Source: JABAAW01 sp965216605 (GTDB lineage Bacteria > Pseudomonadota > Alphaproteobacteria > JABAAW01). Taken from it: a stretch of DNA of 64,000 nt. Below the pieces are notes generated by a model that had not been told where the DNA came from, made no database searches, and saw only the letters and a program-made list of their open reading frames with translations. The stretch lies in the NCBI GenBank assembly GCA_965216605.1, contig CBDCGG010000002.1, forward strand, positions 930,001 to 994,000, in the 5' to 3' direction. Position 1 is the first letter of the stretch; each line of letters begins with the position of its first letter. The position numbers and the translations under genes were made by a program. Shown here piece by piece: positions 8,734-17,800 of this stretch.

Positions 8734-9447
8734 TCAAGCTTTTTTGGGGACGGAGCGTGTTTCCAAGTTCAGGCGATAGCCTCCGAGTTCGGTGAGCAGC
8801 ACGGAGGGTTCGTCGATGTTTGTTTCCAATTTTTTACGCAGCCGATAGATGTGCGTCTCTAATGTGTGCGTCGAGATTCCCTTGCCGTAGCCCCAGACAT
8901 CTTTCAGCATGACTGCCCGCGCGACGGGTTTGTTACGCGAGCGATACAGCAGTTTTAGAATAGAGGCTTCTTTGTCGGTGAGCGGTGTTTTGTCGTTCGG
9001 GTTGTTGGCATCGATCAGGCAGCGCGCGTTCGGCTGGAAGCGAAAGCGTCCGATGCGGTATTCGGTATCTTCGTGTTTTTCGTGAATTTTCAGATGCGTT
9101 TTCATGCGCACCAGCAGTTCGCGGAAACGGAAGGGTTTGGTGATGTAGTCGGTTGCGCCCGAATCGAAGCCGCCGACGATATCTTGCTCCTCATCGTGGG
9201 CGGTGAGCATCAGCACGGGCATGTGGAAGCCTTGTTCGCGCATTTGGCGACAAGCCTGTCTGCCGTCCATGTCGGGCAGTCCGACATCCAACAGCACGGC
9301 ATCGACGGGCTTGTCTTGGAGCGCGAGCAGCCCTTCCTCTGCGTTGTGTGCAACATCGACACGATAATCGCCTGCTTCGCGCAGTTGCTCCGCCAGCGAC
9401 TGGCACAACAGGTCATCGTCGTCGACGATGAGAATTCTTTGTGTCAT
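8734..9447 (-). CDS. OmpR/PhoB-family response regulator
   Basis: The 237-residue protein has an N-terminal receiver domain and a C-terminal winged-helix DNA-binding domain. The receiver has the acidic pocket D9-D12, the phosphoacceptor Asp54 (V-L-L-D-V-G-L-P-D), Thr82 in L-T-A-H-D and Lys104 in I-T-K-P-F. The DNA-binding part (about 130-230) shows T-D-K-E-A-S-I-L and E-T-H-I-Y-R-L-R-K-K-L. A strong Shine-Dalgarno (AAAGGAGG) precedes the ATG. No sensor kinase is adjacent, so it is an orphan in this window; the cognate kinase and regulon are unknown. It lies 45 bp upstream of the membrane-protein gene and could head the same transcript. Confidence 0.92.
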   Translation of the reverse strand: MTQRILIVDDDDLLCQSLAEQLREAGDYRVDVAHNAEEGLLALQDKPVDAVLLDVGLPDMDGRQACRQMREQGFHMPVLMLTAHDEEQDIVGGFDSGATDYITKPFRFRELLVRMKTHLKIHEKHEDTEYRIGRFRFQPNARCLIDANNPNDKTPLTDKEASILKLLYRSRNKPVARAVMLKDVWGYGKGISTHTLETHIYRLRKKLETNIDEPSVLLTELGGYRLNLETRSVPKKA

Positions 9448-9504
9448 CGAGTGTTTTCCTCCTTTGCCTTGAAGAACAAAATCGTACTAAAAAGCGGAGT
9501 TCGC

Positions 9505-9533
9505 TTGGGATTCTTCCGTGAATGTTCTAGTAT
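9505..9533 (+). promoter_or_regulatory. Candidate sigma-70 promoter for the RHH gene
   Basis: TTGGGA (9505-9510) and TAGTAT (9528-9533) are separated by 17 bp, pointing toward the RHH gene at 9637. The intergenic space from 9448 to 9636 holds nothing else recognisable. Confidence 0.45.
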
Positions 9534-9636
9534 GCAATCTAGAGGAGATTCTCGCGACATTATAGCAGAATTGTCTTGCCTTTGCAAGGCGCACCTGTCC
9601 GCAGTAGGAGTGCAAGTTTTTTAACAATAGGCAAGC

Positions 9637-9921
9637 ATGACAGACAGCCCACGAAACAAGACTTCTTCTTTGTTGAGTCGTAACATTCGCATTGGCAAGC
9701 ATCGCACATCAGTGCGATTAGAGCCTATCTTTTGGGATATTCTCGCGCATGTGACCGAGCGCGAGAAAATATCGGCGCACAAGGTATGCACGCAGATTGC
9801 GGCGCGCGCTCCTAGTTTGCCTTTGACGAGTGCAATTCGTATTTTTCTTATTGCTTATGCGTGGCGTGCGGGCATGTCGGCGGCATTGGAGGCGGTGCGC
9901 ACAGGAAAACTGAGCGCGTGA
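9637..9921 (+). CDS. Ribbon-helix-helix domain protein (RHH_4 type)
   Basis: The 94-residue protein shows R-N-I-R-I-G-K-H-R-T-S-V-R-L-E-P-x-F-W followed by a helix and the pattern S-A-I-R-I-F. This is the layout of the RHH_4 group common in Alphaproteobacteria, in which the T-S-V-R-L strand pairs in a dimer to contact DNA. A role as a small transcriptional regulator is inferred from the fold; no target is known. It is transcribed away from the response regulator gene and followed by tRNA-Ala on the opposite strand. The C terminus (A-W-R-A-G-M-S-A-A-L-E-A-V-R) extends slightly beyond the usual domain. Confidence 0.8.
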   Translation: MTDSPRNKTSSLLSRNIRIGKHRTSVRLEPIFWDILAHVTEREKISAHKVCTQIAARAPSLPLTSAIRIFLIAYAWRAGMSAALEAVRTGKLSA

Positions 9922-9960
9922 CTTGCGCTGTTTTCTAATGTTGCTGTTTTTCTAATGTTA

Positions 9961-10033
9961 TGGAGCCGAGGGGGGTCGAACCCCTGACCTCTACAATGCC
10001 ATCGTAGCGCTCTGCCAGCTGAGCTACGGCCCC
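9961..10033 (-). tRNA. tRNA-Ala (GGC)
   Basis: The 73-nt cloverleaf on the minus strand has a 7-bp acceptor (GGGGCCG with CGGCTCC), D arm GCTC/GAGC, anticodon stem CTACG/TGTAG with loop ATGGCAT (anticodon GGC), and T stem AGGGG/CCCCT with TTCGACC. The discriminator base is A and CCA is not encoded. Confidence 0.95.
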
Positions 10034-10111
10034 ATGTTCTGTGTCGGAGACACGACTACAATCCTAGCCTATCTGCGCGACCCTGCCAACTTTGCGTCAC
10101 AAAATCTGCTT

Positions 10112-10228
10112 GCCGTGTTACTAGTCAGTATTGCGCGAGGCAAGCCTCGCGCTTTTGAATAAGAGGTTACACACTTTGCGCTACGCGCAAAGTGTGTAGA
10201 AGGCGCTTACGCGCCCGCTGACGCGCAA
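10112..10228 (+). repeat. Modular palindromic repeat island R1
   Basis: In order: linker GCCGTGTTACTAGTCA, a hairpin with arms GCGCGAGGC and GCCTCGCGC, linker TTTTGAATAAGAGG, a hairpin with 13-nt arms ACACACTTTGCGC and GCGCAAAGTGTGT, a hairpin GGCGC/GCGCC and linker CGCTGACGCG. The distal modules seen in other copies are missing. It lies between tRNA-Ala and the 3' end of pepF; no gene is seen in 10034-10273. Confidence 0.85.
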
Positions 10229-10273
10229 GCAAGCAGAGGCAAACACACACAAACACAAGTGCGCCCGTAAATC

Positions 10274-12118
10274 TTATCCTCCGCCCCCATCCAACAAAGC
10301 CTCCAACTGCTCGATCATTCCCTCAATCACCAGCAACCCCCGCCGCCAAAAATCTCCCGCTGCAGGATCAAGGTCAAACGCCGCCAACAACTCCTTGTAA
10401 TCTCCATTGCCCCCCGCACCCAACAAAGTCTTGTAACGCTGCTCGAAGTCCACCATGCCGTCTCGATACAGCGCGTAAAGAACATTCACTAACCCATCGC
10501 CAAAAGCATAAGCATAAACATAAAAAGGAGCATGGATGAAATGCGACACATAACCCCAATAACAACGATAATGCTCGTCAAACCGAAACACATCGCCCAA
10601 ACTCTCGCGCGCCGTCTGCATCCACAAATCGCCAATCTCATCGCTGGATAACGGAGCTTTTCTACGCTGCTCGTGCAGTTTTTGCTCAAAGTCCAAGAAG
10701 GCAATCTGCCGCACTACCGTGTTGAGCATGTCCTCGATCTTGCCGGCAAGCAAAGCGCGCTTCTCCTCGACACTGCGCGCGCGCTCCAACATCAAATCGA
10801 AGGTCAACTTTTCGCCGAAGACAGACGCCGTCTCGGCAAGCGTGAGCGGCGTCTGCGATAGCAGAAAACCCTGCTTCGCGGCAAGCGTCTGATGGACGGC
10901 GTGTCCCATCTCGTGCGCGAGCGTCATGACATCGCGCGTCCTGCCGCGATAACTCATGAGAATGACGGGGTGGGTTTCAGGAACACAAGGACACGAGAAA
11001 GCTCCCGACATCTTGCCCGCCCTCGGCTCTGCGTCAATCCAAGGGTTGTCAAAGAACTGCTCCGCCAGCGCGCCTAACTCGGAGGAAAATCCTCCGTAAG
11101 CAGCCAGCACCGTCTCGCGCGCCTCGCTCCACGGAATCTCGCGCGTCAAGGCGTTCGGTACAGGCGCAAGCCTGTCCCAGTAGTCCAGCTGCTCGCAACC
11201 CATCCACCGCGCCTTCAGGCGATAGTAACGATGCGACAGCCGAGGGTAGAACGCGCGCACGCTCTCGACCAAAGCAGCAACGACCTCCCCCTCGATACGG
11301 TTGTCCAAGTTACGCGCATCAATCGGAGCGCGGAAACCACGTCGCCTATCTTCCAAAGCCTTGTCCTGGGCAAGCGTGTTCGTGATCGTCGTCAGCAGAG
11401 GCAGGTGCGCCGCCAACCCCTTCCCCAAAGCATGCGCCGCCGCTCGACGGATGCTCCCTTCTTCGTCCGAAAGCTTGTGCAGAACCTCCGACAACACAAT
11501 CTCTTCGCCACCATCCTCCAAGCGAAAGCGCATCGCTGCCTCGCTCTCGTCGTAGAGCGTGATCCACGCAAGGCGCGCCGTCAGCTCCTTCTCTGCAAGC
11601 AACGCCTCCATGTCCTCCGAAAGCTGGTGCGGCTTGAAACGACGCAAGGCTTGAAGCCACGAGGCATAGCGTCCCAAACTCGGTTCGCGCTCGCAAGCCT
11701 GCCCCAGCGCATCGTCGTCCAAGCCGTTCAGCTCCAACGAGAAAAAAAGAACCCCCTTCTCAATCTCGGTCAACTGCTCTTGCAACCCCTGACGGAAACG
11801 TGCGTTCGTACCATCACTCAGATTCTCCGCGTGCTTCAGAAAGGCGAAAACTCCCAAACGCGCAACGCGCTCTTGCAGCCGCTCATACGCGCTAACCGCA
11901 CGCCCCAGCTCAACCGCCGAGAGAGCCGAAAGATGTCCCTTGTATTGTTGCGAAAACTGCAACGACTCTTCGCGGGCGAGCTGCAAATCCTGCTCCAACT
12001 GCGGGTCGTCGATGCCCTTGTACAGAGCGTCCAACCGCCAACAAGGCAAATCTGTTAGCGATTCTGTCGATGCTTTTGTCGATTCTTGCATCGAGTTTCG
12101 TGTTGTATCGTTACTCAT
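10274..12118 (-). CDS. pepF: Oligoendopeptidase F family (M3) metallopeptidase
   Basis: The 614-residue M3-family zinc peptidase is predicted to cleave oligopeptides in the cytoplasm. The zinc motif H-E-M-G-H is at residues 402-406, followed by E-T-A-S-V-F-G-E carrying the third ligand. Conserved S-G-A-F-S-C-P and Y-A-Y-A-F-G-D segments are present. I place the start at the ATG at 12118, which overlaps the lysK stop by 4 bases; the frame stays open upstream inside lysK but those residues are unrelated. The N terminus (residues 2-22) is polar and repeat-like (S-T-K-A-S-T-E-S). The 3' end of the coding strand is C-poor and faces island R1. Co-translation with lysK is likely. Confidence 0.9.
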   Translation of the reverse strand: MSNDTTRNSMQESTKASTESLTDLPCWRLDALYKGIDDPQLEQDLQLAREESLQFSQQYKGHLSALSAVELGRAVSAYERLQERVARLGVFAFLKHAENLSDGTNARFRQGLQEQLTEIEKGVLFFSLELNGLDDDALGQACEREPSLGRYASWLQALRRFKPHQLSEDMEALLAEKELTARLAWITLYDESEAAMRFRLEDGGEEIVLSEVLHKLSDEEGSIRRAAAHALGKGLAAHLPLLTTITNTLAQDKALEDRRRGFRAPIDARNLDNRIEGEVVAALVESVRAFYPRLSHRYYRLKARWMGCEQLDYWDRLAPVPNALTREIPWSEARETVLAAYGGFSSELGALAEQFFDNPWIDAEPRAGKMSGAFSCPCVPETHPVILMSYRGRTRDVMTLAHEMGHAVHQTLAAKQGFLLSQTPLTLAETASVFGEKLTFDLMLERARSVEEKRALLAGKIEDMLNTVVRQIAFLDFEQKLHEQRRKAPLSSDEIGDLWMQTARESLGDVFRFDEHYRCYWGYVSHFIHAPFYVYAYAFGDGLVNVLYALYRDGMVDFEQRYKTLLGAGGNGDYKELLAAFDLDPAAGDFWRRGLLVIEGMIEQLEALLDGGGG

Positions 12119-13812
12119 GGCTTGAGGGCTTTTTGCAACATGGCAATGCCTGCCTCCAATCCGTAAATTTTTAGAAAGCTTGCAAAGCGCGGACCTGTAC
12201 TTTGTCCTAGCAGAACTTCGTAGAGCATTGCAAACCAGGTGCGCAGTTTTTCCTTGTAACCCTCCTCGCAGCCGACCGCATAGACGACGCTCTGAATCTC
12301 TTCTAGTGCTGCGTCGCTGGAAAGCTCTTGCAACCTGCCAACAAGCTTGTCGATGGAGACCTTCTCGCTCGCAGACGGAGCGCGAGGCGCGCACGACGGA
12401 CGCACAAAGTCGCGGTCGTAGGTGAGCGCGTAATCCCACAGACGCTGTATCGTGTCGCGCTCGTCGTCCGAGAGCTTGCGTCCCTCCGCTTCCAACTCGC
12501 GTTGCAACAGCGGCTTCCAAGCGGTGCGAATATGTTCCTGTTCCAGCGCACTGCTCTGCAAGCCCACCGCAGACACAAGGTTTTGCAAAAGAGAAAAACT
12601 CACGCTCTCAGGCACCGTCGATAACAGAGGACGCTCGATATGAAAAACGGGACTCTCCACCTTTTCCTGCGCCTCGCTCGCCTTGTCGAGGCGTCTTCTG
12701 TCGCCCAAGTATTCGTCGAGACAGCGTGGAATGCAATCGAAGAAGAGCCGTTTCGCCGTCTTCGGTTTTTTGTACATATAGTAAGCCAGCGAATCGGCAC
12801 TCGCGTAGGTCAGCCACTGCTCGATCGTCAAGCCGTTGCCGCGCGACTTGGAGATCTTCTCACCCCTCTCGTCCAAGAAAAGCTCGTAGGCAAAACCCTC
12901 AGGAGAAGTCGTGCAGGAGTTTTTAGCGGAATTCGCGGAAGAATTCTCCGAAGCATTTTCAGCCATCAGGCGCAAAATCTGTCGCGACATCTCGGCGGAG
13001 GGAATCAGATCTTTGCCGTACATTTCGTAGTCGATGCCGAGAACGAACCATCGCATCGCCCAGTCGGGCTTCCATTGCAACTTGCATTTGCCGCCGAACA
13101 CCGAGCTCTCGCGTAGCGACTTGTCGGGATGGCGATATAGGATCGTGCCGTTTTTGACATCGACCTCCTCCACAGGAACTTGCAACACAACGCCGCTTTC
13201 GGGACATAGCGGCAGAAAGGGGCTGTAGCTTTGTCTGCGCTCTTCGCCCAGCGAGGATTGCATCAGTTTCAGCACGGGCTCGTAGCATTCCAGCATGCGC
13301 TGCAAGCCTTGGTCGAACTTACCTGCTTGATAGCCCTCGGTCGCACTTTGGAAGGTGTAGGTGAAGCCGAAGTCGTCGAGAAATTTGTTCAACGCCTTGT
13401 TGTTATGCTCCGCGTAGGATCGGCAGCAGCCGAAGGGGTCGGGAACAGCCGAGAGGGGTTTGCCCAGATGCGGCTTCAAACTTTCGGGGTTGGGGATGGT
13501 ATCGGGAATTTTTCGCAACCCGTCCATGTCATCAGAGAAACAGACGAGCTCGCTCGCAAGGTCTGGCTCAAGGACGGCGAAGGCGTTGCGTACCATGCTC
13601 GTGCGCAACACCTCGCCGAAGGTACCGATGTGGGGCAGTCCTGAGGGACCGTAGCCGGTCTGGAATCGGACGACTCTGTTTGTTTTTCCTTTTGAAGAGC
13701 TACCCTGCGCTGCTCGCTCGCGCTGGAGGCGATGGCTGAGCTTGCGCGCCTCGGCGAAGGGCCAAGCCTTGGCAGCGATAGCGGCTTGTTGGTAGTCGGT
13801 TGTTTCGGTCAC
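12115..13812 (-). CDS. lysK: Lysyl-tRNA synthetase, class I
   Basis: This is the archaeal-type class I enzyme that charges tRNA-Lys and replaces the class II LysS in many Alphaproteobacteria. The signature G-P-S-G-L-P-H-I-G-T is at residues 55-64 and the KMSKS counterpart K-I-S-K-S at 319-323. Length 565 residues is typical or slightly long. The extra length includes a Ser/Asn/Glu-rich insert near residue 290 (E-N-A-S-E-N-S-S-A-N-S). The C-terminal helical region resembles the anticodon-binding part of the family. It is coupled to pepF downstream. A start further inside is possible because residues 1-45 are poorly conserved. Confidence 0.93.
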   Translation of the reverse strand: MTETTDYQQAAIAAKAWPFAEARKLSHRLQRERAAQGSSSKGKTNRVVRFQTGYGPSGLPHIGTFGEVLRTSMVRNAFAVLEPDLASELVCFSDDMDGLRKIPDTIPNPESLKPHLGKPLSAVPDPFGCCRSYAEHNNKALNKFLDDFGFTYTFQSATEGYQAGKFDQGLQRMLECYEPVLKLMQSSLGEERRQSYSPFLPLCPESGVVLQVPVEEVDVKNGTILYRHPDKSLRESSVFGGKCKLQWKPDWAMRWFVLGIDYEMYGKDLIPSAEMSRQILRLMAENASENSSANSAKNSCTTSPEGFAYELFLDERGEKISKSRGNGLTIEQWLTYASADSLAYYMYKKPKTAKRLFFDCIPRCLDEYLGDRRRLDKASEAQEKVESPVFHIERPLLSTVPESVSFSLLQNLVSAVGLQSSALEQEHIRTAWKPLLQRELEAEGRKLSDDERDTIQRLWDYALTYDRDFVRPSCAPRAPSASEKVSIDKLVGRLQELSSDAALEEIQSVVYAVGCEEGYKEKLRTWFAMLYEVLLGQSTGPRFASFLKIYGLEAGIAMLQKALKP

Positions 13813-13857
13813 GGCGACACCACCCCTAGCACAAGCCAGAGGTACGCTTGTCAGTCT

Positions 13858-14313
13858 TTATTTTTTGTTTTTCAAGAAATACACTACACCCGCCAAAAAA
13901 GATGCGCCCGAAAGAGAGATAAAGGCGTTTTGCGAATGAGAGGCGACAAACAAAAAACCGCCCCCCAACACGAGAGCCAACACGAAAGCGAACAATTGTC
14001 CGCTATAGCGTTCGATGAATCTTAAAATTTGATTCCTTTCCGTCATGCGCATCAGACGCTCTGCTGCCCCTGGAAGGGCTTTGTCGTATTTGGCAAAATC
14101 TTCAGGGGAAGGTAGAGGACCAGAATGAAAGACTTTTCGCAAAATACTCAAACATTCCATAATGACCGGTTGGGAGATAACTATGTTTTTTCCTTCGTAT
14201 TCTTTCGCAGGATCAATCTTTTTGACCTCACTAGATGCACGTTTGACAACTGCCTTGGAGCCAGATTTTTTAGGGGATGCTTTTTGGGAAGTTGGTTTTT
14301 TCAGATCAGCCAC
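13858..14313 (-). CDS. DUF2335 family membrane protein
   Basis: The 151-residue protein starts with GTG preceded by GGAGA. It has a basic Lys/Ser/Pro-rich N terminus (1-40) and then the DUF2335 core: S-G-P-L-P-S-P-E-D-F, Y-D-K-A-L-P-G-A-A-E-R-L and M-T-E-R-N-Q. Two transmembrane helices near the C terminus follow (about 108-126 and 130-147). The family is a membrane protein of unknown function, often found in mobile or accessory contexts. Here it follows a short hypothetical gene (128 residues) with a 27-bp gap, which suggests a two-gene unit. Confidence 0.7.
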   Translation of the reverse strand: MADLKKPTSQKASPKKSGSKAVVKRASSEVKKIDPAKEYEGKNIVISQPVIMECLSILRKVFHSGPLPSPEDFAKYDKALPGAAERLMRMTERNQILRFIERYSGQLFAFVLALVLGGGFLFVASHSQNAFISLSGASFLAGVVYFLKNKK

Positions 14314-14340
14314 AAGTTCTCTCCTGTCGCAGAAGCGGCG

Positions 14341-14727
14341 CTAGTCCTTCGCTGAATCGTGCGCCAAAGCCAGCACAAACTTCTGCGTATCAGGGTTAAG
14401 TTTTTCGAAATGCTTGGAAAAACGCAATGCTTCTTTTTCGTCTATTATGCGCACCGTTTGCGAGTCCTTGAAGAATACAACTCTTTGCGAGTGTGTTAGG
14501 GGTTCTTGTTCACCCTCGTAGGCGTTCAGGGCCACTCTGAGATCGTCGCCAACATCCTGCCAACATTCCCTGATGTCGTCTCCCGACTGCTCCCAAAGCG
14601 ACTTGTGGGGAGGAAAAACCGAAGGCGGGAAAGAACGAAACAGAGAAGCAAAACCACCCAAAAAGTTCCTCGTCCTGACGCTTCGCGCACGACGAGGAAG
14701 CGGTAGTTCCTCAAGGCTAACAGACAT
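14341..14727 (-). CDS. Small hypothetical protein
   Basis: I do not recognise this 128-residue protein. It starts at an ATG with GGAGAA upstream. The first 45 residues are basic and Pro-rich (L-P-L-P-R-R-A-R-S-V-R-T-R); the rest is a mixed-charge, probably alpha-helical domain with W-E-Q-S-G-D-D-I, R-V-V-F-F-K-D and L-N-P-D-T-Q-K-F-V-L-A-L. There are no cysteines in the second half and no transmembrane segment. It precedes the DUF2335 gene on the same strand and probably shares its promoter, so the two may work together. Confidence 0.5.
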   Translation of the reverse strand: MSVSLEELPLPRRARSVRTRNFLGGFASLFRSFPPSVFPPHKSLWEQSGDDIRECWQDVGDDLRVALNAYEGEQEPLTHSQRVVFFKDSQTVRIIDEKEALRFSKHFEKLNPDTQKFVLALAHDSAKD

Positions 14728-14812
14728 AAGATATTCTCCATCGTTAAGGGTTGCTAATCTCTTCTAGCAAATTTTTTGCCAAAACATCGCTCAGCGAAAA
14801 CCGATTGCCCCA

Positions 14813-14841
14813 ATTCTCTACCTTCCTTGTTCCCTTGTCAA
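14813..14841 (-). promoter_or_regulatory. Candidate promoter for the 128-aa/DUF2335 pair
   Basis: On the minus strand TTGACA (14841-14836) is followed after 17 bp by GAGAAT (14818-14813). The -35 box is perfect and the -10 box weak. The region 14728-14887 contains no ORF. Confidence 0.45.
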
Positions 14842-14887
14842 TAAAAAACACGCTAGTCGTCCCTTCCTTCCCCCGCCCCTAGCCTCG

Positions 14888-17800
14888 CTAGCCTTTGCTA
14901 GCGGCGAGCAGTAGCGAGGCGTTTCCCCCCGAAGCCGTTGTGTCCTCGCTGACGACGCGCTGCGCCGCCAGTAAGCTAACCTCGTCGTCGAGGCTCAATA
15001 GCAGGCGGCGGCGATCGGGGAAAGCCGCGAGGCGCGTGCGCAACTTCCGTCGTTGCTCCTCGTCCTTGCCATCAAATAGAGCAACGTGGCAGAGGCGCAA
15101 TCCTTCTGTAAAAAAATCTTGCGCTACAAGCTGCCAAAAATGACCCCGCGGTGCGAGCGTACCCAAAGAATCAAGATAAGCGTCGTGCGTATCGAGAGCA
15201 TTTTCTCCCTTCGCGCAGACGACGCGATTGCCTAAGGCAAGAGCGACAAGAACTTGCAGCGATAAATTGTCCCTCTCGCCGCAACAGGCGACGATGCCTC
15301 TTTCTGTCGTGTAGAGCCTGTTGCGCTCGCCCGTTGTGCCAGGCAGAATTCCGTCGTTGGCATAGACCTCGCGCGCTTGTGCGAGCAAACTCTGTGCGTA
15401 GGCGCGTTTGTCGGCGGGCTTCCACGCACGCACCGCTCTTTCCAGCCGAGCGAGCCTTTCGGGTGCGGCAGTCCAATCTTTGCGAGAATAGGGGGGCGCG
15501 CTCGCGTCGGCTCTGTTGTCGAAGATGCCGATGGCAGGGGCGAGCAAGCTGCGCCATTCCGTCAGTCTCTTGTATAAAGGTGTATGCGAAGAGAGGATGC
15601 GCGAATTTGCTCCGATGCCTCCCTTGCCACCTCCTTTGGCAAAAGCATTCTTGGATTGTGGCGGGCGCGAAAGGCGGAGCAAGAGATCTGCTCCGCCCGC
15701 TTTCGGACCTGTTCCCGACATATCCTCGCCGCCGAAGGGCTGACAGCCCACTACCGCGCCGATCTGGTTGCGGTTAACATAGATGTTGCCGCAACGCGCC
15801 TCGGAAACAGCCTTGGCGATACGGCTGTCGATGCGCGAATGGATGCCGAAGGTCAAGCCGTAGCCCATCGCGTTGATGCGCGGTAGAAGCTGGTCGCGCT
15901 CCTTGTTGCTGTAGGTTTGCACATGCAAGACAGGACCGAATATCTCGCGCGTTAGCGTTTGCGTGTCCTCGATGCGAAAGATGTGCGGCGGCATCCAGTA
16001 GCCCATACAATAGTCTTGGCGCGGTGCGTCGGCATCTTTGGGGATATTTCCTCGAAATAGCAGGCTCGCGCGTTTGCCGCCCGTCTTTGATCCTGCTTGG
16101 GATTTGGACAAGGCACGACACCATTGCTGTACATTTTTCTGCGCGCCAGCATCGATGAGCGGTCCCATGTCGCTTTCGACCTGCCAGGGCAGGCTGAGTT
16201 TGAGCTCGCTTGTTGCTCCTACGAGCATGGGGAGGAGTGTTTTTTCTAGATCCTTTTGCACGAAGAGGAGGCGCAAGGCGGAGCATCGCTGTCCCGAACT
16301 TTGAAAGGCAGAGACGAGAACATCGCGCACGACCTGTTCGGCAAGCGCGGTCGAATCGACGATCATAGCGTTGATGCCGCCGGTCTCGGCGATGAGGATA
16401 GCCTTGCCGAGCTCCGCGAGTTGACGATCGATAAGGCGAGCCGTCGCCTGCGAGCCCGTGAAGCAAACCGCATCAGGCTGGGCTGCCTGAATCGCGTTCT
16501 TGCCGACGCGCTCTCCCGTGCCGAAGAGGCAGGCGAGGGCAGCGCGCGGAACGCCTGCGCGGTAGAACAGCTTGACGGCGAGATCGGCGATCAGAGGGGT
16601 TTGCTCGGCGGGCTTGGCCAGAACAGAGTTGCCGCAAGCTAGGGCGGCAGAGATCTGTCCGCAGAAGATGGCGAGCGGAAAGTTCCACGGAGCAATACAC
16701 ACCACAAGACCCCGTGGCAGACGCTGTGTGTAATCCTGCGTGCGATGCTTGCGGGTTAGTTTTTCGCGCGCTTCGCAAGAACTCTGCGTGGCGTAGAAGC
16801 GTGCAAAATCGACCGCCTCGCGCACCTCTGATATACCGTCCCACAGCGTCTTGCCCGCCTCACGCGAGAGGAGCGCGATAGCCTCGTATGCGTTTTGTTC
16901 CAGCAAATCGGCGAAGGTCTCCAAGACATTGGCGCGCTCGGCAGGGCTTGTTGCTGCCCATGCCTTGTGGGCGGTTCTGAGATTTTCGCAAGCGCGTGCG
17001 ATCTCTTTGTCGGAGGCTTCGATGACGCTACCTAGCGCATGTCCGTCTGCGGGCGACTTGCAGAGGCGCGGCGAGAGCTGTTTCACCGTGCTTTTTGTGC
17101 TTGCGCAACCCAAGTGCGAGCGTACCTCGTAGGTTTTATCCTTAAAGGCGGAGATGTTGTGCAGAAACGATTGCTGTGTGTGGATGTCGTTGAGATTCCA
17201 GCCGCGGGCGTTCTTGCGCGCTGCGAACAAGGCGGGAGGCAGGACGATCTTCGGATGCGGCAGGGCTTTGTTATTGCGTTGGGCTTGGCGGTGTTTCTCG
17301 ACAAGGGTGACTGGGTCTTCCACGAGGTTACTTATAGGAATGCGGCGATCGAGAACTTGGTGGACGAAGGAACTGTTCGCTCCGTTTTCCAGCATGCGTC
17401 GAACGAGGTAGGCGAGAAGGTCTTGGTGGATGCCTACGGGTGCGTAGATGCGCGTCGTGATGCTGGGCAGGGGGTTGTCGTTGTTGTCTTCGTTGTTGTG
17501 GCGTATCTGCGTGCGTAGATTTTCGTGCAGTGCTTCGCCCATGCCGTGGATGCGTTGCAACTCAAAGCGATTTTCGGGGTGGTTTTCGCAATGCGCGTCG
17601 TTGGCAGAGTTGTGTTCTTGGGCGAAGGCGAGGATGGCGGTTGCGGTATGCGCGTTATGGGTTCCGAATTGCGGAAAGATGTTGTTTCGCATGGACATGA
17701 GCTTGCGTGCGCAGGCGAGGTAGGAGAGATCGGTCGAGCATTTTCGTGTGAATACGGGATAGTGTTCTACGCCGAGCGTTTGTGCGTGTTTGATTTCTGC

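Noticed and set aside
12119..12520. 134-codon upstream extension of the pepF reading frame
   Set aside because: It overlaps lysK, shows no family similarity and ignores the ATGA overlap start at 12118.
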